Source of the DNA: Bacteroidales bacterium
GTDB taxonomy: Bacteria; Bacteroidota; Bacteroidia; Bacteroidales; UBA932
Assembly: GCA_030695305.1 (NCBI GenBank)
Contig: JAUYTB010000037.1
Location: 1-37,643, forward strand
Length of the DNA: 37,643 nucleotides
Direction of reading: 5' to 3'
The notes beneath the pieces were generated by a model. That model worked only from the letters and a program-made list of their open reading frames with translations. It was not told where the DNA came from and searched no databases. Below, in pieces: positions 8,158 through 15,597 of the stretch; position 1 is the stretch's first letter; the number at the start of each line of letters is the position of its first letter. A program made the position numbers and the translations under genes.

Positions 8158-9249
8158 ATGGAAGATAAACATATTATCCCTTTTTATGTGAGAATTTCAA
8201 TTTTCATAACAGGGATCTATTTCTTTGTATATATCCTCTATATTGCCCAGGGAATTCTTATTCCGATTATTTTTTCGGTCTTCTTTGCAGTAGTTCTTAA
8301 TCCGGCAGTAAATCTCTTTGTGAGGTTAAAGCTCAATAGGGTTGTAGCGATCGCTCTCACTGTAATACTTGCGCTTTTTCTGATTACCATTTTTGGCACA
8401 TTTCTCTTTTCACAGGCAAGCAAGTTCAGTGAGTCGTGGCCTGTGTTGGTAGAAAAATTTACTGAATATCTAAACCAGTCTATTTCGTGGGCCTCTAACT
8501 ACTTTAATATTCAGCCTCAAAAGATTATTGAATGGGTCTCCAGCACTAAAAATGAGTTTATTGAGCTGAGCGGCTCTTCGGTAGGAAGGACTCTGTTGAA
8601 TATTGGAAGCGGTATTTTTGCACTGTTACTTATTCCGGTTTATGTATTTATGATACTGTATTACCAGCCACTTCTGCTTGAGTTTATTCATAAGTTTTTT
8701 GGAACCATAAACAGAGGTCGAGTAAATGATATAATAACACAGACAAAAATTGTTGTTCAGCGTTATCTGACAGGACTTTTTATTGAAACCGTAATAGTTG
8801 CCGTTCTCAATTCAGCGGCACTGCTTATTCTTGGAATTGAATATGCCATTCTTCTTGGAATAATTGGTGCATTGCTTAATCTTATTCCATATATCGGAGG
8901 TTTGGTTGCAGTTGCCATGCCGATGATGATTGCTGTTGTAACCAAGTCAACTGCCTGGTATGCAGTGTATGTTCTTGTCTGCTACTATATTATTCAATTA
9001 ATAGACAACAACTATATTGTTCCGAAAATTGTGGCATCCAAAGTGAAAATTAACGCACTTGTATCAATAATTGCGGTAATAGCCTTTGGGGTTCTGTGGG
9101 GGATACCGGGAATGTTTATCTCTATTCCGCTTACAGCAATTGTAAAAGTAGTCTTCGACCGAATTGAGTCTCTTAAACCATGGGGATTTCTACTCGGAGA
9201 CACCATGCCCGCGATTAAAACTCTTGTTTTTGGGAAAAAGTGTGAATGA
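8158..9249 (+). CDS. AI-2E family transporter (membrane protein)
   Basis: Multi-TM; IAQGILIPIIFSVFFAVVLNPAVNLFVRL, LGIEYAILLGIIGALLNLIPYIGGLVAVAMPMMIAVV, YYIIQLIDNNYIVPKIVASKVKINALVSIIAVI. Confidence 0.92.
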   Translation: MEDKHIIPFYVRISIFITGIYFFVYILYIAQGILIPIIFSVFFAVVLNPAVNLFVRLKLNRVVAIALTVILALFLITIFGTFLFSQASKFSESWPVLVEKFTEYLNQSISWASNYFNIQPQKIIEWVSSTKNEFIELSGSSVGRTLLNIGSGIFALLLIPVYVFMILYYQPLLLEFIHKFFGTINRGRVNDIITQTKIVVQRYLTGLFIETVIVAVLNSAALLILGIEYAILLGIIGALLNLIPYIGGLVAVAMPMMIAVVTKSTAWYAVYVLVCYYIIQLIDNNYIVPKIVASKVKINALVSIIAVIAFGVLWGIPGMFISIPLTAIVKVVFDRIESLKPWGFLLGDTMPAIKTLVFGKKCE

Positions 9250-9328
9250 TGTAAAAAGAACTCCTTGTTTTGTAATGGTTTTATATCTGATTAGACCGAA
9301 CTTACAGTTATATTACTAATACTTAATA

Positions 9329-12300
9329 ATGATGAGTACAAAGCAAAAATTCGCTGATGATAACTTTAAGATCACCGGTAACTGGGAAGACCAGCCAAAA
9401 AAACTTAAAGAGAAAATTCACAACAAGAGCAAGAGTATTATAAAGATATTCAAAGGAATATGGGTTGTAGCTCTTTTGCTTAGTGTGTTTTTATGGCAAT
9501 GCCGAAAAGACGACTTTACAGGTGAGATAAAGGGCATTTGTCCCGAAGTAATCTCTACTGATCCTGCAACTGGAGCGTCTGATGTTCTTCTTAACAAACA
9601 GATATCTGCAACTTTTAATGTGCCGATGGATGCTTTGACTATAAACACAACAACTTTCACTCTAAAACAAGGAACCACAGTTATTCCTGGAACCGTAACC
9701 TATTCGGGCGTAGTGGCTGTTTTCACTCCTGCGGTTAATCTTCTTGCCAATACAGCATATACGGCAACCGTTACCAAAGGAGCAAGAGACCCTCTTAAAA
9801 ACGCAATGATTGCAGATTATGTGTGGAACTTCACAACCGGCAGTGCGCCTGAAGTTGTTTCGACAGACCCTGTTAATGGTGCTTCCGGAGTACCTTTAGG
9901 GAAGGTTATTTCGGTTCTTTTTAGTAAGCCAATGAGCTCTGCTACAATAAATTCAGGGACATTCCTTCTTAAGCAAGGCCTTACTTTTATACCGGGAGTG
10001 GTGACATATTCCGGCAATACCGCTATGTTTACTCCTACTTTAAATCTTACTGCAAATACTGTCTATACAGGAACTATTACTACAGGAGCAAAAGATGTTC
10101 AGGGCAACTCTATAATGAGCAATTATGTATGGAGTTTCAATACCGGAACCTTACCTGTTGTAATTTCAACTGACCCTGTGGACAATGCAGTAAATGTTCC
10201 TCTTAGTAAAATCATATCAGCTACTTTCAGTAAGGCGATGGATGTGACAACTTTGAATAACGCAACATTTACTGTTAAGCAGGGATCGAATGTAGTTGCA
10301 GGTACTGTGACATATTTTGGAAATATAGTAACCTTTACACCTTCAGCTCCACTTTTACCGAGTACCCTTTACACTGGTACTATATCAGCTGATGTTAAGG
10401 ATGCTACCGGCAATAAACTTCCTGCCAACTATGTGTGGAGTTTTACTACAGGTAATTTACCACTGGTTATCTCAACAGATCCAATTAATGAAGCTGTAAA
10501 TGTCAACCCAGATAAGGTAATCTCTGCAACTTTCAACAAGCCGATGAATCCAGGTTCTATAAACAATACAACCTTTACACTTAAAAAGGGGGTAGTTAAT
10601 GTTGCCGGAGCTGTAACATATGCCGGGATGAAAGCTTCGTTTACACCAGCTGCTAACCTAGATCCAAACACGGTTTACACTTGTACAATAACGACCGGTG
10701 TTAAGGACGAAGGCGGAAATGCAATGGCTTCAAATTATACATGGACTTTTAGAACAAGTGCATTACCTTTTGTAGTATCGACAGATCCTCTAAATGAAGC
10801 TGTAGATGTAGAGCTAGACAAAAAGATTACTGCAACCTTTAATACAGCGATGGCACCGTTAACATTAAATACTTCTACATTTACTGTTAAACATGGTGCA
10901 ATTTCTATCGCCGGAATTGTTTCATATGTTGGTAATGTTGCAACATTTACACCAAATGTAGCACTATCACCGGGTACGCTTTACAACGCTTCTATTACAA
11001 CAGGGGCAAAAGATGTTGCAGGAAACCAACTATCTTCAAATTACAACTGGAGTTTCACAACAGGTGCTGTGCCGGTTGTTATCTCCACAGATCCTGTGAA
11101 CAATGCAGTTAATGTACCATTAAGCAAGATCATCACCGCTACTTTTAGTAAAGCGATGGATGTCTCTACACTTAATAGCTCAACAGTAACAATTAAGAAT
11201 GGATTGATACCGGTTAGCGGGGTTATTACATATTTTGGAAATATTGTAACCTTTACACCAACTTCGCCTCTTTTACCTAGCACTCTATATACAGGAACTA
11301 TAACATCTGCAGTTAAGGATGCAACAGGTAACAATCTTGCAAATAACTATACATGGAGCTTTACAACGGGTGCGTTACCATATATAGTATCTACAGACCC
11401 TCTCAATTCTGCAACGAATGTTCCTTTGGATAAGGTAATATCTGCCACTTTCAGCAAAGCAATGGATCCGCTTACATTCAATAATACTACATTCACTGTT
11501 AAAAAGGGTGCAGTTAATGTTGCCGGCTCTGTTACATATTTTGGGATGAAGGGATCTTTTATTCCTAACTCTAACCTTGATCCAAACACGGTTTACACAG
11601 CTACAATAACAAACGGAGTTAAAGATGCTACTGGAAATGCAATGGCTTCAAGTTACACATGGAGCTTTACAACAGGTAGTTTGCCGGATATTATCAGGCC
11701 AACTGTTGTTTTGACCTCACCACTATCCAATGCAGTAAATGTTGCACTTGGTGCAAACATAACCGCAACATTCAGTGAGCTTATGGATAACACATCAATC
11801 AATAATTTGACATTTACTGTTAAAAAAGGATTGGTCTCTGTTGCAGGGTTGGTAACATACAGCGGATTGATGGCAACATTTAATCCAAATGCCAATCTGG
11901 AATCCGGAACTACTTATCGTGCGACTATTACCACAGGAGCTAAGGATATTGCCGGAAATACACTTATAAGCAATTATGAGTGGGACTTTACAACAAGTTT
12001 GCCTGCAGGCCCTCTTGGAATTGATCTTAGAACTGCTGGTGAATATGCAGTACTTGCCGGATCAGGAGTTACAAATACAGGACCGACTATTGTAAACGGA
12101 AGTTTGGGAACAAGCCCAACCGGAACGATCAACGGATTTCCTCCGGGAATCGTTAACGGAATCATTAATGCTGCCAACGCATTAGCCGCACAGGCGAAGC
12201 TGGATTTAACAACTGCATTCAATGATGGACAGTCAAGGTCTACAAGCGCAATAAGTCTACCAGGAGATTTGAGCGGACTTACTCTTACACCGGGGCTCTA

Positions 12301-12625
12301 TGTTAATTCTACATCTGTACTCCTCTCAAGCGGGTCGGTATGGCTGGATGCACAGGGTGACGCAAACGCAACCTTCATCTTTAAGATGGGATCTACACTC
12401 ACCTCTTTGGCTGGAACTTCTGTTGTCTTAAGCGGCGGTGCACAGGCGAAGAATATCTACTGGATTGTGGGAACCTCTGCTACACTAGGTACAAACTCCA
12501 TTTTTTACGGAAATATACTTGCCGATCAGTCAATAACACTTGAAACAGGTGCCGTTTTAAACGGAAGAGCACTTACCAGAATTGCAGCAGTAACACTGGA
12601 TGCAAATATTGTGACCAAACCATAA
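9329..12625 (+). CDS. Exported protein with 8 Ig-like (Big_5/SbsA-type) repeats and C-terminal DUF3494 (ice-binding-like) domain
   Basis: Repeated ~102-aa unit (VISTDPxNxAxNVPLxKxISATFxxxMD...FTxKxG...VAGxVTYxGxxxxFTP...LxxxTxYTxTIxxGxKDxxGNxxxxNYxWSFTTG); then LRTAGEYAVLAGSGVTNTGPTIVNGSLGTSPTGTINGFPPGIVNG...AKNIYWIVGTSATLGTNSIFYGNILADQSITLETGAVLNGRAL. Confidence 0.92.
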   Translation: MMSTKQKFADDNFKITGNWEDQPKKLKEKIHNKSKSIIKIFKGIWVVALLLSVFLWQCRKDDFTGEIKGICPEVISTDPATGASDVLLNKQISATFNVPMDALTINTTTFTLKQGTTVIPGTVTYSGVVAVFTPAVNLLANTAYTATVTKGARDPLKNAMIADYVWNFTTGSAPEVVSTDPVNGASGVPLGKVISVLFSKPMSSATINSGTFLLKQGLTFIPGVVTYSGNTAMFTPTLNLTANTVYTGTITTGAKDVQGNSIMSNYVWSFNTGTLPVVISTDPVDNAVNVPLSKIISATFSKAMDVTTLNNATFTVKQGSNVVAGTVTYFGNIVTFTPSAPLLPSTLYTGTISADVKDATGNKLPANYVWSFTTGNLPLVISTDPINEAVNVNPDKVISATFNKPMNPGSINNTTFTLKKGVVNVAGAVTYAGMKASFTPAANLDPNTVYTCTITTGVKDEGGNAMASNYTWTFRTSALPFVVSTDPLNEAVDVELDKKITATFNTAMAPLTLNTSTFTVKHGAISIAGIVSYVGNVATFTPNVALSPGTLYNASITTGAKDVAGNQLSSNYNWSFTTGAVPVVISTDPVNNAVNVPLSKIITATFSKAMDVSTLNSSTVTIKNGLIPVSGVITYFGNIVTFTPTSPLLPSTLYTGTITSAVKDATGNNLANNYTWSFTTGALPYIVSTDPLNSATNVPLDKVISATFSKAMDPLTFNNTTFTVKKGAVNVAGSVTYFGMKGSFIPNSNLDPNTVYTATITNGVKDATGNAMASSYTWSFTTGSLPDIIRPTVVLTSPLSNAVNVALGANITATFSELMDNTSINNLTFTVKKGLVSVAGLVTYSGLMATFNPNANLESGTTYRATITTGAKDIAGNTLISNYEWDFTTSLPAGPLGIDLRTAGEYAVLAGSGVTNTGPTIVNGSLGTSPTGTINGFPPGIVNGIINAANALAAQAKLDLTTAFNDGQSRSTSAISLPGDLSGLTLTPGLYVNSTSVLLSSGSVWLDAQGDANATFIFKMGSTLTSLAGTSVVLSGGAQAKNIYWIVGTSATLGTNSIFYGNILADQSITLETGAVLNGRALTRIAAVTLDANIVTKP
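9542..11999 (+). repeat. Tandem ~306-bp coding repeat (8 Ig-like domains)
   Basis: Units begin at PEVISTDP, PEVVSTDP, PVVISTDP, PLVISTDP, PFVVSTDP, PVVISTDP, PYIVSTDP and a divergent final unit (VVLTSPLSNAVNVALG). Confidence 0.9.
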
Positions 12626-12660
12626 TTTGAACAGGACAAAACTTTATAAATGAAAATTTT

Positions 12661-14604
12661 ATGTTACGAAAAATATTAGCAATAGCAGTGATGATGGCAG
12701 TTATAACTGCTTCGTTACAGGCACAGGAGGGTATTAGACCCCAACCAAAAATATGGATTGGTTTCTCAGGTGCAGCAAATTTAAATTCCTATACCGGAAC
12801 GACACAAAAGTTGAATTCGGAACTGTTTGCCCCCGGTGCTTTTCACAATGGCTTTGGGGTAGGAATGTATACTTCTATTCTATTTGAATACAGGCCAAAT
12901 CCTGTTTTGGGATTTATGCTAAATGTTGGATATGATAATAAAGGAGGTAAGTTTCATACTGTGATGGCTCCTTGTAACTGTCCTGCAGACCTATATTCAA
13001 AAATCAGCTATTTCTCTGTAGAGCCAAGCATAAGAATTGCACCTTTTGCATCAAACTTCTATATGTTTGTTGGAGCTGGATATAGCTATAATCTGGGATC
13101 TGATTTTCTTTACAAGCAGGATCTAAGGGATGATGTCTATTCAGAATTTAGTGATATGAATGTAAATAGCTGGTCTACACATGTTGGTATTGGTTATGAA
13201 ATTCCATTATCTACTGTTAGCAGCTCAAACCAGGTCAATCTCTCCCCTTTTATTATGTTTAAACCATATTTTGGACAGGATCCCCGCTCTATTGAGAGCT
13301 GGTCTATTTCAACTTTGAGAGTAGGTGTTGCAATCAAGTTTGGCAGAACCAAAGCAAAAGCCGAAGAAGCACCTGTATACTATAAACCTGTTGTTCTTCC
13401 TGTTGTTCCGGTTGTAGTGGATAGGGATGTTCAGTTTACGGTTGAGGTGCCTGCGGTTATTCCTGTAAAGAGATTGGTCAAGGAGACCTTCCCTCTAAGG
13501 AATTATCTCTTTTTTGAGAAGGGGTCTAAAGAGATCCCTGCAAGATATGTAAGGCTAAGTAAAGCAGATGCGTTGAACTTTAACGAGAGTCAATTTATGG
13601 AGCCAGAGCCAAAGGATATAAATCACAGATCTCAAAGGCAGCTCAATGCCTACAGAAATATTATCAATATCCTTGGATATCGCATGAGACAGGATCCAAA
13701 ACTGGAGGTTACCCTTATCGGAGCTTCTGCGGGAGAGGGTTCTGCACTTGGTCTTAGTTATGCTGAATCTGTAAAGGATTATCTTGTTAATACTTTTGGG
13801 ATAGGTTCTTACAGAATTAAAACGGAGGGCAGAAACAAACCGTTGATACCATCTGAACAACCAGGAGGCACCAAATATCTTGCCCAGCTTCGTGAAGGCG
13901 ACAGGAGGGTAGATGTTGTAAGTACATCCGGAAATCTTCTTGCTCCATTACAAATATCTGTAGTAGAACAAGATCCTATTGATAGTAGAGTTTTCTTTAA
14001 AACGGAGGATGGAAGCAAGAGTATAATAAAGTCCTGGAATCTTGAAATTACAGATGAAGCGGGTGTTGTTCAATACTACGGCCCATTCACAAAATCTCAG
14101 GAGAGTGTCTCCGGAAACACAATACTAAAGGATAAACAAAAAGGGACATTCAAAGCAGTAATGATTGGCAGAACCAAGGATGATCAGGTTATTCGCAAAG
14201 AGAGTAATTTTAAACTTTCAAAAATAGAGGAAGCTGCAGAAGAGGGCTATCGTTTCAGTATCCTATTCGATTTCGACAAACCTACAGCAGTCGAATCATA
14301 TGATAAATTCCTTACAGAAGTTGTGGCTCCGCTAATTAAAGAGAACGGAAGAGTTTTTATACATGGTCATACCGATACAATTGGAGATGAAGAGTATAAT
14401 TATAATCTCTCAATCAAGCGAGCTATGGATGTAAAACAAATTCTGGAAAAAGCACTTAAGAGTCAGGGTAAGAAGGGTGTAAAATTCGAGGTATTTGGAT
14501 TTGGATCAGATGTTAATTATGCCCCTTTTGAGAACAAACTCCCGGAGGAGAGGTTTTACAACAGAACAGTGATAATTGATATTATTCCTAACGAAAATTA
14601 TTAA
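12661..14604 (+). CDS. OmpA-family outer-membrane protein (beta-barrel N-terminus, two OmpA-like domains)
   Basis: Signal peptide (MLRKILAIAVMMAVITASLQAQ), barrel-like repeats, C-terminal FSILFDFDKPTA...VFIHGHTDTIGDEEYNYNLSIKRAMDVKQIL. Confidence 0.9.
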   Translation: MLRKILAIAVMMAVITASLQAQEGIRPQPKIWIGFSGAANLNSYTGTTQKLNSELFAPGAFHNGFGVGMYTSILFEYRPNPVLGFMLNVGYDNKGGKFHTVMAPCNCPADLYSKISYFSVEPSIRIAPFASNFYMFVGAGYSYNLGSDFLYKQDLRDDVYSEFSDMNVNSWSTHVGIGYEIPLSTVSSSNQVNLSPFIMFKPYFGQDPRSIESWSISTLRVGVAIKFGRTKAKAEEAPVYYKPVVLPVVPVVVDRDVQFTVEVPAVIPVKRLVKETFPLRNYLFFEKGSKEIPARYVRLSKADALNFNESQFMEPEPKDINHRSQRQLNAYRNIINILGYRMRQDPKLEVTLIGASAGEGSALGLSYAESVKDYLVNTFGIGSYRIKTEGRNKPLIPSEQPGGTKYLAQLREGDRRVDVVSTSGNLLAPLQISVVEQDPIDSRVFFKTEDGSKSIIKSWNLEITDEAGVVQYYGPFTKSQESVSGNTILKDKQKGTFKAVMIGRTKDDQVIRKESNFKLSKIEEAAEEGYRFSILFDFDKPTAVESYDKFLTEVVAPLIKENGRVFIHGHTDTIGDEEYNYNLSIKRAMDVKQILEKALKSQGKKGVKFEVFGFGSDVNYAPFENKLPEERFYNRTVIIDIIPNENY

Positions 14605-14610
14605 ACACCA

Positions 14611-14644
14611 AAGCCGTTCCGGATTATTTCCGGAACGGCTTTTC
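14611..14644 (+). terminator. Intrinsic terminator hairpin
   Basis: AAGCCGTTCCGGA-TTATT-TCCGGAACGGCTT: 13-bp perfect stem (14611-14623 / 14629-14641), loop TTATT, then TTC. Confidence 0.85.
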
Positions 14645-14681
14645 TAATTAAACCATTAATTACAATAAATTACAATAAAAT

Positions 14682-15107
14682 ATGAAAAGAATTAACACAA
14701 TACTACTACTTTTAGCCGCTGTTATTATCATCTTCCCAATGAATGCATGTGCTCAGAGGGTAAAGTTTTCTAAATCTGCTATTGTTCCAGCAGCTGAGGG
14801 AACGGTAAAAGTAAGAAAAGATAAGAACAACAACTATCTGATAAAGGTTAATATAGATAACCTGGCAGCTCCGGAGAGATTATCTCCTCCAAGACAGGCA
14901 TATGTTATATGGATGATTACAGAGGAGAATATGCCTAAAAACATTGGTAAAATCAAAGTATCATCAAAATTCTTGTCAACCAAACTTAAGGCTTCATTTG
15001 AAACGGTATCTTCAATTAAACCATTAAGGATATTTATTACTGCAGAGAATGACCCAAGTGTGCAATATTCAGATTACGATGTAATTATGACGACTAATAA
15101 TTTCTAA
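14682..15107 (+). CDS. Exported conserved hypothetical protein
   Basis: Signal sequence MKRINTILLLLAAVIIIFPMNACAQ; 141 aa, beta-rich (SAIVPAAEGTVKVRKDKNNNYLIKV...AYVIWMITEENMPKNIGKIKVSS). Confidence 0.8.
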   Translation: MKRINTILLLLAAVIIIFPMNACAQRVKFSKSAIVPAAEGTVKVRKDKNNNYLIKVNIDNLAAPERLSPPRQAYVIWMITEENMPKNIGKIKVSSKFLSTKLKASFETVSSIKPLRIFITAENDPSVQYSDYDVIMTTNNF

Positions 15108-15108
15108 T

Positions 15109-15510
15109 ATGTTCAAGAATATATTATATAAGGTTGTTGTAGTCATAGTAATTGCTGTTACAGTTCTATCTAGTTGTGGGACTTCTAAAAGAAAACAGAC
15201 GGCAAAATCAGGAGCTTGGAGTCGTGATTACAGAGTAGAGTATAACCAAAGACTCAGTCATAATGATAGGAGAATTAACGACTTAAAAATATCAAACCAT
15301 AGAGATAGGGTTTCTGCTATAGAAGCAAGAAATTATAACTTGAAAAGGAAACTTGATTCATTCAAGGCCAATAGTCGTAATGAGTGGGAATATTTCAGAC
15401 GTGAATTCAATCGCGACTTAAAATCTATTGACAAAAGTATTAGGGATTTTAATAAAGAGAATAAAAAGAGTAAAAATTCTAAGAACAGACAAAATAGTAG
15501 AAGACGATAA
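15109..15510 (+). CDS. Putative basic coiled-coil lipoprotein
   Basis: Lipobox VLSSCGTSKRK; highly charged helical body; C-terminus NKENKKSKNSKNRQNSRRR. Confidence 0.75.
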   Translation: MFKNILYKVVVVIVIAVTVLSSCGTSKRKQTAKSGAWSRDYRVEYNQRLSHNDRRINDLKISNHRDRVSAIEARNYNLKRKLDSFKANSRNEWEYFRREFNRDLKSIDKSIRDFNKENKKSKNSKNRQNSRRR

Positions 15511-15539
15511 TAAATCTTATTCTAAGTTTCTTGAATGCA

Positions 15540-15575
15540 AGAAGGGTGTCAAAAAGTAATTTTTGACACCCTTCT
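15540..15575. terminator. Bidirectional intrinsic terminator between convergent genes
   Basis: AGAAGGGTGTCAAAAA-GTAA-TTTTTGACACCCTTCT: perfect 16-bp stem, 4-nt loop, between the stops at 15510(+) and 15598(-). Confidence 0.9.
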
Positions 15576-15597
15576 CTTATAACTTTTAGTCTATCCT

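Noticed and set aside
9542-11999. Regular repeats that could suggest a CRISPR-like array
   Set aside because: Period is ~306 bp, fully in-frame and protein-coding; no short identical repeats with unique spacers.
9418-12222. Series of ~66-97-aa antisense ORFs spaced at repeat-like intervals
   Set aside because: They mirror the Ig tandem repeat on the opposite strand; periodicity and similar sequences follow from the sense coding repeat, with no start/RBS/promoter support.
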